NCBI RefSeq assembly: GCF_943912555.1
Contig: NZ_CALTUR010000094.1
Coordinates: 1 to 7,151, forward strand
Reading direction: 5' to 3'
Length of the DNA stretch: 7,151 bases
Origin: an uncultured Streptococcus sp.
GTDB lineage: Bacteria > Bacillota > Bacilli > Lactobacillales > Streptococcaceae
This document shows positions 1 through 6,403 of the stretch, piece by piece. The position numbers were made by a program, and so were the translations under genes. A model generated the notes under the pieces. The model ran no database searches. It was not told the origin of the DNA and worked only from the letters and a program-made list of their open reading frames with translations. The stretch's first letter is position 1; every line of letters starts with the position of its first letter.

Positions 1-56
1 AAATAATTCTTTATAGAAATAAAAAAACAAAAAAGTTAAAAATTACATAAAAATGC

Positions 57-85
57 TTGGCTAAATAAAATATATCTGTTAAAAT
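57..85 (+). promoter_or_regulatory. Probable extended -10 promoter of the bacteriocin-like locus
   Basis: A TTGGCT box (57-62) lies 17 nt upstream of TAAAAT (80-85). A TG dinucleotide at 77-78 makes an extended -10 (TGTTAAAAT), a common strong promoter form in streptococci. Transcription would start near 92, some 22 nt before the small ORF at 114. It is the best promoter I see before the membrane-protein and ATPase genes at 736-3385, so it may drive the whole + strand block. The surrounding DNA is very AT-rich, so a chance match is possible. Confidence 0.55.
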
Positions 86-113
86 AAAAACAAGGAAACA
101 GAAAAGGGTTTCA

Positions 114-302
114 TTGCATGAGAAAAAACGTGGAATTCAAAAACTAGCTATATTAGCATTACTAGGTGTTTTTACGTTTAGTAACACAATTCCTTACCAA
201 CAGTTATTCAGAAGAATAGACAATTGGAAGTTCGAGTACAATCACAAAAGAAGTCCAATGGACTTGATGTTGGAAAGGCAGATTGATTTCGTATTACTTT
301 AA
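114..302 (+). pseudogene. Signal-peptide-bearing small ORF, probable broken lactococcin 972-type bacteriocin precursor
   Basis: As it stands this is a 62-codon frame opened by TTG at 114. An ATG at 118 is better spaced from the GAAAAGGG ribosome-binding site (101-108) but gives only nine codons. One more A in the A-run at 122-127 would join that ATG to the long frame as MRKKRGIQKLAILALLGV, a textbook basic-then-hydrophobic signal peptide, so a one-base frameshift at the start is likely. The sequence after the signal peptide (residues 25-62) is unlike any family I know. In the overlapping +1 frame, VQWT (253-264), ISYYF (286-300) and YSDESL (325-342) recall the W, S-N/Y-Y and H-S-x-x-V positions of the lactococcin 972 core. 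The downstream genes are the transporter pair of that family. I therefore infer a decayed bacteriocin gene. A genuine unknown 62-residue secreted peptide from the TTG start is the alternative. Confidence 0.4.
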
Positions 303-600
303 AATTCAACTATTTAGAGAAAGGTATTCTGATGAGAGCTTGTAACAATACCAGATAGATATCAGAATGGAAATGTTTGATAAAATGCTTTCATAGCTAA
401 CCAACTGTTGAAAATTATGAGTTACAAAATCTAAAGTATTTAAGATTAGTTTATAAAATTAGGTCTCTGCCTGTAGAAAGGAACGTGCAGTTAGAAAGGA
501 GGAAAAAATAGGATACTATAATTCAGACTGAGATTTCTAATTAAAATATGTAGTTGCATTTCGCTCATTTTCATAATATTTCATTTAGAGGAGTAATAAT

Positions 601-633
601 ATGTTAAAATTTAGATTTGATGCGGGATGGTAA
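601..633 (+). CDS. 10-codon micro-ORF (MLKFRFDAGW), leader peptide or gene remnant
   Basis: ATG at 601 is preceded by AGAGGAG (587-593) with a 7-nt spacer, one of the best ribosome-binding sites in this half of the window. The frame ends at TAA (631-633) after MLKFRFDAGW. Past that stop the same frame stays open to TAG at 718-720, so a single base change may have cut short a roughly 39-codon peptide. That open stretch includes the hairpin at 688-713, which argues against it being coding. The placement (micro-ORF, hairpin, then an ABC-type membrane gene) resembles a leader peptide with attenuator. The peptide has no hydrophobic export segment, so it is not a typical SHP or ComS pheromone precursor. 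I do not recognise it. Confidence 0.3.
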   Translation: MLKFRFDAGW

Positions 634-687
634 AGAATAATTGAAGAAGATTCTTTTATCAATAGTTTAGTAAGCCTGTTAGTTTAT

Positions 688-713
688 AGAGGGCAGGGGT
701 ATTTCTGCCCTCT
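688..713 (+). terminator. 9-bp perfect hairpin before the membrane-protein gene (attenuator or weak terminator)
   Basis: AGAGGGCAG (688-696) pairs without mismatch with CTGCCCTCT (705-713) around an 8-nt loop. It is followed by GCTTTAG rather than a strong U-run, so termination should be partial. The position, between the presumed bacteriocin gene and the transporter genes, fits an element that lowers transporter expression relative to the peptide gene. It could equally protect or punctuate mRNA ends. Confidence 0.6.
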
Positions 714-735
714 GCTTTAGAATAAGGAATGCACT

Positions 736-2751
736 ATGAAAAAATTATTTATACTCATATCCAACCTGCTTGCTAGTTTGTTCTTTGTTTGGGTATTTAC
801 CATTTGGACTGATACATATGTCTCCTATTATTATCCCAACGTTGTTGTACGTGATTCTTCCCCTGAAACAACTTTTCAGCATGTTGCTACACGCTTGGAA
901 AAACTAGCAGAAGAAACGGATAGCTTTATTGCGATTCAACACCAAGATCTTAACTCAGAAGGTACTACAGTTTTTTCTTATACGACCTTTGGGGACGGAA
1001 AGTTGCCTGATGGGCTTCAGGAAAAAAATCTAGAAGATGCTCAAAGTAGTAGTGTTGAAACAAACTATTTTGTATTCGATGGACACCTAGATATTCACTT
1101 GCTAAGGGAGGAGCTAAGTCAACTTGGCTTGACTAACATGCACCTGATAATTCCATCTAAACTATCTACGTTAATGGCTATCTTTAGTAACGGATTTCAG
1201 TTAATCGGTTTATTGATTTTCATCTTAACCTTTGGAGCACTGACTTTAATTAGTCAAATTAGCCAATTACGGTCGTCGGGCATTCGCCTCATTTCAGGAG
1301 AGAAACGGTGGTCCATTTTCCTTAGACCAGTTGGTGAGGATTTGAAAGGGATAGCTGTTGGTTTCAGTTTAGCTGGCGTGCTCGCCATTCTTATGCAAAA
1401 AATTCTGTCGCTTCCAACGCAATCCCTAATGACCATAGGAGAAGGTTTGCTCAGTTATAATCTCATCTTGTTGTCGATCTCCCTGTTTTTCGCTCAACTC
1501 TTCGCAGTTGGAATAAAAAAGATACACCTGATGCAGATTATAAAAGGGCAAGTGCCTGTCAGAGGAATCATTAGTTTGATTTTAATCGGTCAACTATTAG
1601 CGATTATTATTGTAACGCTGGGAATAGGGAGTAGCTTAAAGTATTCCCAAGCCTGGCAACAGCATCGGATTGGACAAGAGGCTTGGAGCCAGGAAAGGCA
1701 ACTGATTACCCTATCAATCAGCCGTGAAGGAACGAGTCCTGGTTTTGATGAACAAGCTCAAAGGAAACTCAGAACTTGGTATCAATTGATGGATCTGGCT
1801 GTTTCAGAACAAAAGGCTTTCTTATCTAGACACCAGTTAATTGACCGTACTTTGCAAAATGGCATGGCTTCCTCCAAAAACTTGATAACCTCTACAGAAT
1901 GGCACGATTACAGCCCGAATGGCAATGTCCTTATCGTCACACCGCAATACTTGGAGCGTCAAAACATTCCTGTAGATACAACTATTAAGCAAAAGATGAA
2001 TCACCTTGATGTAGGGGAGTTTGTCTTATTGCTGCCTGAACACCTCCGTTCAGAGGAAGAACATTATAAATCTGTTTTTGAAGACGACTTAACCAGTCGT
2101 ATGTCTAGTCGAGATGAACGACAGCAAATGACTGCTACGGTAGGTTATTTGGAATCAGGTCAGGATCGTTTTGTGTATAATACGACCCCTATTTCTTACC
2201 AGCAGTTTTTGAAAGATCCAATCATCATTGTTATAACACCCCAATCAACTGGTCCACAGTCCATTTTGTTTTGGGTAGACGCAGTACAGAACTACGTTCT
2301 CTTTAATCAATTGTCTGATGCCCAGGAGCTTATCCAGAGACAAGGCATTGAAAATTGGGTCTCAGAAATGCAAACAGGTTACCACAACTACATCACATTA
2401 TTGGATAATATCCAGAGGGAACGTTGGGTAATGCTAGCAGGAGCTGTGCTTGGGATTGCAACTTCAATCTTGTTGTTTAACACTATGAATAGGCTCTACT
2501 TTGAAGAATTTAGACGTGCCATTTTTATCAAACGCATTGCAGGTCTCAGGTTCTTAGAAATCCATCGCACTTATCTCTTTGCTCAACTGGGTGTGTTTTT
2601 ACTGGGATTTGTTGCGAGTGTATTTCTTATGGTAGAGATAGTAGTTGCTTTCTTAGTCTCGTTACTCTTTACTGGTCTATCTCTTTTACAGTTACATGTC
2701 CAAATGCAGAAAGAAAACAAGATGTCCATGCTTGTTTTGAAGGGAGGTTAA
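736..2751 (+). CDS. Bacteriocin-associated integral membrane protein (DUF1430-type; probable immunity/export permease)
   Basis: This 671-residue protein looks like the large membrane component found beside lactococcin 972-type bacteriocins (the seven-TM 'bacteriocin-associated integral membrane' family). It probably forms an ABC transporter with the ATPase directly downstream for self-immunity or export. Predicted layout: one N-terminal membrane segment (about 4-24), an outside domain of roughly 130 residues, four segments (about 155-175, 203-223, 237-260, 276-298), a large outside domain (about 300-560), and a C-terminal group (about 563-583 and two within 612-651). This is broadly the MacB/FtsX plan of an extracytoplasmic domain between membrane helices. 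The basic stretch FRRAIFIKRIAGLRFLEIHR (592-611) resembles the cytoplasmic coupling region of such permeases. The start ATG has AAGGAA six bases upstream. The frame is intact to the typical LVLKGG end. Family recognition is by pattern and neighbour, and the substrate is unknown. Confidence 0.8.
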   Translation: MKKLFILISNLLASLFFVWVFTIWTDTYVSYYYPNVVVRDSSPETTFQHVATRLEKLAEETDSFIAIQHQDLNSEGTTVFSYTTFGDGKLPDGLQEKNLEDAQSSSVETNYFVFDGHLDIHLLREELSQLGLTNMHLIIPSKLSTLMAIFSNGFQLIGLLIFILTFGALTLISQISQLRSSGIRLISGEKRWSIFLRPVGEDLKGIAVGFSLAGVLAILMQKILSLPTQSLMTIGEGLLSYNLILLSISLFFAQLFAVGIKKIHLMQIIKGQVPVRGIISLILIGQLLAIIIVTLGIGSSLKYSQAWQQHRIGQEAWSQERQLITLSISREGTSPGFDEQAQRKLRTWYQLMDLAVSEQKAFLSRHQLIDRTLQNGMASSKNLITSTEWHDYSPNGNVLIVTPQYLERQNIPVDTTIKQKMNHLDVGEFVLLLPEHLRSEEEHYKSVFEDDLTSRMSSRDERQQMTATVGYLESGQDRFVYNTTPISYQQFLKDPIIIVITPQSTGPQSILFWVDAVQNYVLFNQLSDAQELIQRQGIENWVSEMQTGYHNYITLLDNIQRERWVMLAGAVLGIATSILLFNTMNRLYFEEFRRAIFIKRIAGLRFLEIHRTYLFAQLGVFLLGFVASVFLMVEIVVAFLVSLLFTGLSLLQLHVQMQKENKMSMLVLKGG

Positions 2752-2752
2752 T

Positions 2753-3385
2753 ATGATTGAACTTAAACAGGTGAGTAAATCTTTTGGAGAACGAGAGTTA
2801 TTTTCGAATCTTTCAATGACATTTGAGGCTGGAAAAGTCTATGCCTTAATTGGTTCAAGTGGTAGCGGAAAAACAACCTTGATGAACATGATTGGGAAAT
2901 TAGAATCTTATGATGGGACGATTTTTTACCGAGGTAAAGACTTGGCCAATTATAAATCGAGTGATTTTTTCCGTCACGAATTGGGCTACCTCTTCCAGAA
3001 CTTTGGCTTAATTGAAAACCAAAGTATTGAAGAAAACCTTAAGCTAGGTCTCATTGGTCAAAAGTTGAGTCGGGCGGAACGGCGGTTGAGGCAGAAGAAG
3101 GCTTTAGAACAGGTCGGCCTGGATTATCTTGACCTAGATAAGCGCATCTTTGAGTTATCGGGCGGAGAATCGCAACGGGTTGCCTTGGCAAAAGTTATCT
3201 TAAAGAATCCACCCTTTATTCTGGCAGATGAGCCAACAGCTTCAATAGCCCCAGCAACCTCTCAGTTGATTATGGAGATTTTGCTATCTCTTCGAGATGA
3301 TAATAGGCTAATCATTATCGCAACACATAATCCGGCAATTTGGGAGATGGCTGATGAAGTGTTCACGATGGATCGTCTGAAATAA
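2753..3385 (+). CDS. ABC transporter ATP-binding protein, bacteriocin (lactococcin 972) exporter/immunity type
   Basis: A 210-residue single-domain ATPase, the normal size for the family. It has Walker A GSSGSGKTT (34-42), a Q-loop in YLFQNFGLIEN (Gln82), signature LSGGESQR (135-142), Walker B FILADEP with catalytic Glu160, and the H-loop His192 in ATHN. LFQNFGLIEN and LSGGESQRVALAK are characteristic of MacB/LolD-like and lactococcin 972-group exporters. The ATG follows the permease stop by one base, and its ribosome-binding site AGGGAGG (2741-2747) lies inside the end of the permease gene, so the two are almost certainly co-translated partners. The D-loop reads ASIAP where the usual sequence is ASLDP: the conserved aspartate is Ala166 (codon GCC). 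This could weaken coupling between the two ATP sites or mark early decay. All other catalytic positions are intact. Confidence 0.9.
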   Translation: MIELKQVSKSFGERELFSNLSMTFEAGKVYALIGSSGSGKTTLMNMIGKLESYDGTIFYRGKDLANYKSSDFFRHELGYLFQNFGLIENQSIEENLKLGLIGQKLSRAERRLRQKKALEQVGLDYLDLDKRIFELSGGESQRVALAKVILKNPPFILADEPTASIAPATSQLIMEILLSLRDDNRLIIIATHNPAIWEMADEVFTMDRLK

Positions 3386-3525
3386 GAATCCTTGTTTTTA
3401 ATTGCACGATGAGTTACTGAAATATTATCATGAATCAATAATTGGAGTTAATTTAGAATTGTACTTTATTAATATTGAGGTAACTTTTTCTTGATAAAGG
3501 AAGAAATAGTGGAGAGGAAGTTAGA

Positions 3526-3793
3526 TTGAAAAAATTCGACAATTATATTATTGAGAAGCCTTGCGATTCTAATTCAGATAAACTGCAAAAAATCTCAATA
3601 ATTGAAAGTTTGGTAGATGATATTTTGCAATTTTCTCTCAGAATCAATAATAGTGTAGGAGAGATTTTCCTCCTACAACTGTTTCAAAAGAAATATTTAC
3701 CCATTGGGAGAAGATGTTGCAGTGGATAATGTGTTACTCACTGAAAAATATAATTTTCAACTAAAAGATTTTGAAGGATTCATTTCAAAATAA
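3526..3793 (+). pseudogene. Frameshifted small gene of unknown function (88 codons if repaired)
   Basis: A TTG at 3526 with a good ribosome-binding site (GGAGAGGAAG, 3511-3520) opens a 67-codon frame starting MKKFDNYIIEKPC. Its last ten residues (PIGRRCCSG region) look out of frame. One base less in the CCC run at 3700-3702 would join YL to PLGEDVAVDNVLLTEKYNF and continue to TAA at 3791-3793, giving an acidic, well-formed 88-residue soluble protein. The frame upstream of TTG is open back to 3484 without an ATG, so the start may be altered too. There is no signal peptide, membrane segment or motif I recognise. It lies 140 nt after the ATPase gene and just before the shared terminator. An accessory or immunity gene of the bacteriocin locus is possible but not shown. 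The two-frame continuity is direct evidence; loss of function is inferred. Confidence 0.5.
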
Positions 3794-3812
3794 ACAATAA
3801 TTAAAGAATAAG

Positions 3813-3864
3813 AAAAATCCTCCGTTTCAAAGAGTAGGGAACTCTTTGTGACAGAGGATTTTTT
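3813..3864. terminator. Bidirectional intrinsic terminator between convergent blocks
   Basis: AAAAATCCTC (3813-3822) pairs with GAGGATTTTT (3854-3863). An inner perfect arm CAAAGAGT (3828-3835) pairs with ACTCTTTG (3841-3848) around a 5-nt AGGGA loop, with a short imperfect section between. A-runs and T-runs on opposite sides give a U-tract in both directions. It begins directly at the tpx stop codon (3865) and follows the last + strand frame (ends 3793), so it ends both converging transcripts. Confidence 0.92.
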
Positions 3865-4356
3865 CTATAGGGCTTTAGCAGCTGCAATTGCGGCTTCGAA
3901 GTTTGGTTCAGAATTGATATTGTCCACGTATTCAACGTAGCGAATAGTATTGTCAGTATCGAGGATAAAGACTGCGCGTGCCAATAGGTGCCACTCATTG
4001 ATTAAGAGGGCATAATCACGTCCAAAGGAATGGTCGAAATAGTCTGAGAGCATGATGGCATTTTCAATACCTTCAGCACCACACCAACGTTTTTGGGCAA
4101 ATGGTAGGTCCATAGAAACAGTCAATACGACCGTGTTGTCCAGTCCAGCCAGTTCTTCATTAAAGCGACGCGTTTGAGTTGAGCAGATACCTGTATCGAT
4201 AGAAGGCACGACACTCAAGACTTTTTTCTTACCATCAAAATCAGCCAGAGATTTTTTAGAAAGGTCTGTTGCAGTGAGAGAAAAATCAAGCGCCTTGTCG
4301 CCGACTTGTAGTTGTTTACCTGTAAAGCTCACAGGATTTCCGAGAAAAGTTACCAT
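3865..4356 (-). CDS. tpx: Thiol peroxidase (Tpx/PsaD), atypical 2-Cys peroxiredoxin
   Basis: A cytoplasmic peroxidase reducing H2O2 and alkyl peroxides with thioredoxin-type electron donors. The 163-residue product has the full Tpx pattern: PSIDTGICS (51-59) with peroxidatic Cys58 and Thr55, resolving Cys92 in RWCGAEG, and the conserved Arg127 in LLARAVF. Length matches the family. I chose ATG at 4356 because GGAG sits 7 nt upstream on this strand and the product starts with the family-typical MVTFLGNPV. An in-frame ATG at 4383 (nine codons longer) has no ribosome-binding site and overlaps the probable -10 box. The gene lies downstream of psaBCA in the order known in pneumococcus, but a terminator and its own promoter separate it from psaA. 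Confidence 0.97.
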   Translation of the reverse strand: MVTFLGNPVSFTGKQLQVGDKALDFSLTATDLSKKSLADFDGKKKVLSVVPSIDTGICSTQTRRFNEELAGLDNTVVLTVSMDLPFAQKRWCGAEGIENAIMLSDYFDHSFGRDYALLINEWHLLARAVFILDTDNTIRYVEYVDNINSEPNFEAAIAAAKAL

Positions 4357-4381
4357 AAGATACTCCAATCTTTTTTCTTCC

Positions 4382-4411
4382 ATTGTAGCTGAAACGGTCA
4401 GAATTTTCCAA
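4382..4411 (-). promoter_or_regulatory. Probable tpx promoter
   Basis: On the minus strand TTGGAA (4406-4411) and TACAAT (4382-4387) are separated by 18 nt. Transcription would begin near 4375, leaving a leader of about 20 nt containing the GGAG site of tpx. Its position between the psaA terminator and the tpx start supports independent transcription of tpx. Confidence 0.55.
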
Positions 4412-4437
4412 TGATTTGACTGGAAATGTGGGCATAG

Positions 4438-4471
4438 AAAAAACGCCAGCTCATGTGAGAATGACGTTTTT
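4438..4471 (-). terminator. psaA (psaBCA operon) terminator
   Basis: CGTTTTT (4465-4471) and AAAAACG (4439-4445) form the base of an imperfect hairpin. The interior pairs CA/TG and CTC/GAG around an ATGT loop. Read on the minus strand it ends in a run of six U (A-run 4438-4443 on the + strand). It lies downstream of psaA and the RUP and upstream of the tpx promoter. Confidence 0.7.
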
Positions 4472-4480
4472 CAGAGTCTT

Positions 4481-4594
4481 ATACTCAATGAAAATCAAAG
4501 AGCAAACTAAGAAGCTAGCCACAGGTTGCTCAAAACACTGTTTTGAGGTTGCAGATGGAAGCTGACGTAGTTTGAAGAGATTTTCGAAGAGTAT
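4481..4594. repeat. RUP element (repeat unit of pneumococcus)
   Basis: A 114-bp element bounded by inverted ends: ATACTCAATGAAAATC at the left and, on the opposite strand, ATACTCTTCGAAAATC at the right (13 of 16 identical). Inside are the familiar GCTAGCC, GGTTGCTCAAA and GCTGACGTAGTTTGAAGAG segments, plus a 7-bp stem CTCAAAA/TTTTGAG (4529-4547). I recognise this as a RUP, a non-autonomous repeat thought to be moved by an IS630-Spn1-type transposase. It has no coding capacity. Its right end overlaps the last base of the psaA stop codon, so it forms most of the psaA 3' untranslated region. Confidence 0.88.
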
Positions 4595-5523
4595 TATTTT
4601 GCCAATCCTTCAGCAATCTTGTCAAGGTTGTATTTCATCATACTGTAGTAGCTGTCGCCTTCTTTACCTTGTTCTGCGATAGAGTCAGTAAAGATTTGTG
4701 CGTAGATTGGGATGTTTGTGTCTTGTGAAACAGTCTTCATTGGACGGTCATCTACACTAGATTCTACAAAGAGTGAAGGAACTTTTGTTTGGCGAAGTTT
4801 TTCAACCAAGGTCTTGATTTGTTCAGGTGTTCCTTCTTCTTCAGTGTTGATTTCCCAGATGTAAGCACTTGGGACACCATAGGCTTTAGAGAAGTATTTG
4901 AATGCTCCTTCGCTGGTTACAATGAGTTTCTTTTCAGCAGGGATGTTATTAAATTTATCCTTACTTTCTTTATCAAGTTTGTCTAACTTATCAGTATATT
5001 CTTTGAGATTTTTTTCATAGAATTCCTTGTTGTTAGGATCTTTAGCGCTCAATTGTTTGGCGATATTTTTAGCAAAGATAATTCCATTTTCAAGGTTAAG
5101 CCAAGCGTGTGGGTCTTCTTTTCCTTTTTCATTTTTTCCTTCAAGGTAGATAACATCAACACCTTCACTGACTGCAAAGTAGTCTTTGTTTTCAGTCTTC
5201 TTGGCATTTTCTACCAATTTGCTAAACCAAGCATTGCCACCTGTTTCAAGGTTGATACCGTTATAGAAAATGAGGTCAGCCTCAGAAGTTTTCTTAACAT
5301 CTTCAGGGAGTGGTTCGTATTCGTGTGGATCTTGTCCAATCGGAACGATACTGTGAAGATCAATCTTGTCACCAGCAATATTTTTAGTAATATCAGCGAT
5401 GATTGAGTTTGTAGCAACAACTTTTAGTTTTTGACCAGAAGCTGCATCTTTTTTGCCGCTAGTACATGCTACAAGAGCAATAACGGAAAGAAAGAGAACG
5501 AACAATGTACCTAATTTTTTCAT
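4594..5523 (-). CDS. psaA: Manganese ABC transporter substrate-binding lipoprotein PsaA
   Basis: A 309-residue cluster A-I solute-binding lipoprotein that captures Mn(II), and also Zn(II), outside the membrane and delivers it to PsaC/PsaB. It has a lipoprotein signal peptide with lipobox LVAC (acylated Cys20). All four known metal ligands are in place by the family numbering: His67 (DPHEYE), His139 (DPHAW), Glu205 (TSEGAF) and Asp280 (FTDS). ATG at 5523 is the start: GGAGG (5529-5533) is five bases upstream, and the TTG four codons earlier lies on that site. It is the last gene of psaBCA, 31 nt after psaC. Signal-peptide residues ([20 protein letters not shown]) differ from the pneumococcal form as I recall it. 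In related species orthologues are called ScaA, FimA or SsaB. Confidence 0.98.
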   Translation of the reverse strand: MKKLGTLFVLFLSVIALVACTSGKKDAASGQKLKVVATNSIIADITKNIAGDKIDLHSIVPIGQDPHEYEPLPEDVKKTSEADLIFYNGINLETGGNAWFSKLVENAKKTENKDYFAVSEGVDVIYLEGKNEKGKEDPHAWLNLENGIIFAKNIAKQLSAKDPNNKEFYEKNLKEYTDKLDKLDKESKDKFNNIPAEKKLIVTSEGAFKYFSKAYGVPSAYIWEINTEEEGTPEQIKTLVEKLRQTKVPSLFVESSVDDRPMKTVSQDTNIPIYAQIFTDSIAEQGKEGDSYYSMMKYNLDKIAEGLAK

Positions 5524-5541
5524 TAGATCCTCCAATTTATT

Positions 5542-5554
5542 GGGGCTTTACCCC
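5542..5554 (-). promoter_or_regulatory. Short GC hairpin between psaC and psaA
   Basis: GGGG (5542-5545) and CCCC (5551-5554) pair around a 5-nt loop. The stem begins directly after the psaC stop codon (5555-5557) and ends 8 nt before the psaA ribosome-binding site. It has no U-tract, so it is not a terminator. It may block 3'-to-5' decay or mark a processing point favouring psaA over psaBC, as the binding protein is normally needed in excess. Confidence 0.4.
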
Positions 5555-6403
5555 TTATTTTAACAAATGTTTATTTTTCAGTTTCAAATATCGTTGTTTT
5601 GGAGCGATAAAGAAGCTAATGAGAAAGAAACTAGCAGCTGTAAGCACGATACTAGAACCTGCCGCAATGTTAAAGCTATAACCGATAAAGAGTCCCAAAA
5701 CTGAAGCTATAGCTCCAAAGGTTGAGGAAAGAAAAATCATACTTTTCAGGCTGTTAGCATACAGATAAGCAGTTGCGGCTGGGGTAATCAGCATGGCTAC
5801 AATCAGGATAGTTCCGACACTTTGCATGGCTGTCACAGACACGAGAGTCAGGAGTACCATGAGAAGGTAGTGATAGAAATTGACAGGCATTCCCATGGCT
5901 TTGGCCAAGAGTTCATCAAAGGAAGTTATCAAGAGTTGCTTGAAGAAAATCCAGATCAACAAGAGAATGGCTGCCCCCACACCCATAGTAATAAACATAT
6001 CCGTATCTTGGACGGCTAGGATATTACCAAAAAGGATATGGAAAAGGTCAGTTGAACTTTTAGCGACACTGATCAAGATGATACCGAGGGCTAAGAAAGA
6101 AGAAAAGGTAATGCCGATGGCGGTATCGCTTTTGATAATCGAGTTCCCCTTGATGTAGGTAATGATGATGGCGGCTAGCAATCCAAAGACAATGGCTCCG
6201 ATAAAGAAGTCAAGGCCCAAGATAAAGGAGAGGGCTACACCTGGCAAGACAGCATGTGAAATAGCATCTCCCATGAGTGACATCCCGCGTAGAATGATGA
6301 AACATCCCACAGCTCCAGCTACGACCCCGACGACAATAGCTGTTATCAAGGCATTTTGTAGGAAATGGAATTTTTGCAATCCATCGATAAATTCTGCAAT
6401 CAT
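5555..6403 (-). CDS. psaC: Manganese ABC transporter permease PsaC
   Basis: A 282-residue membrane permease of the ABC-3 (ZnuB/MntB) family that carries Mn(II) across the membrane with PsaB and PsaA. It has eight to nine hydrophobic segments (about 16-38, 53-83, 96-113, 135-155, 176-193, 196-216, 222-243, 247-267). The typical family stretches [20 protein letters not shown] (33-52) and [14 protein letters not shown] (161-174) are present; the latter is the cytoplasmic coupling region. Its ATG overlaps the psaB stop as ATGA. The ribosome-binding site GGAGGTGA (6407-6414) lies in the end of psaB with a 3-nt spacer, indicating coupled translation. The frame is intact to the lysine-rich tail ending HLLK. 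Confidence 0.97.
   Translation of the reverse strand: MIAEFIDGLQKFHFLQNALITAIVVGVVAGAVGCFIILRGMSLMGDAISHAVLPGVALSFILGLDFFIGAIVFGLLAAIIITYIKGNSIIKSDTAIGITFSSFLALGIILISVAKSSTDLFHILFGNILAVQDTDMFITMGVGAAILLLIWIFFKQLLITSFDELLAKAMGMPVNFYHYLLMVLLTLVSVTAMQSVGTILIVAMLITPAATAYLYANSLKSMIFLSSTFGAIASVLGLFIGYSFNIAAGSSIVLTAASFFLISFFIAPKQRYLKLKNKHLLK

Larger units (their letters stand above)
303..735. other. Gene-poor stretch with remnants: two stranded ribosome-binding sites and a hairpin
   Basis: No intact gene over 40 codons is supported here. The stretch holds four things: the tail of the possible bacteriocin-core remnant (to about 345); a perfect 8-bp inverted repeat ATTCTGAT (326-333) / ATCAGAAT (361-368); a strong ribosome-binding site AAAGGAGG (495-502) followed by AAAAAATAG with no usable start codon; and a second site AGAGGAG (587-593) serving a 10-codon micro-ORF at 601. 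A frame open from 402 to 509 has no good start. All three + frames are broken repeatedly, which looks like erosion of one or two former small genes. Confidence 0.5.

Noticed and set aside
601..633. Reading MLKFRFDAGW as an SHP- or ComS-type pheromone
   Set aside because: Those precursors have a hydrophobic or longer export leader, and no Rgg-type regulator gene lies nearby.
1254..1436. 60-codon minus-strand frame inside the membrane-protein gene
   Set aside because: It lies wholly within an intact gene, with no supporting start signal or similarity.
3402..3428. TTGCAC ... TATTAT as a promoter for the gene at 3526
   Set aside because: The spacer is only 15 nt and the other candidate boxes in 3386-3525 match poorly.
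4357..4383. Nine-codon N-terminal extension of tpx
   Set aside because: There is no ribosome-binding site before that ATG, it overlaps the likely -10 box, and the 163-residue form matches the Tpx family start.
4789..5406. Phe-rich open frames on the + strand opposite psaA
   Set aside because: Phe/Ser/Val-rich translations are the expected shadow of the Lys/Glu-rich psaA gene.
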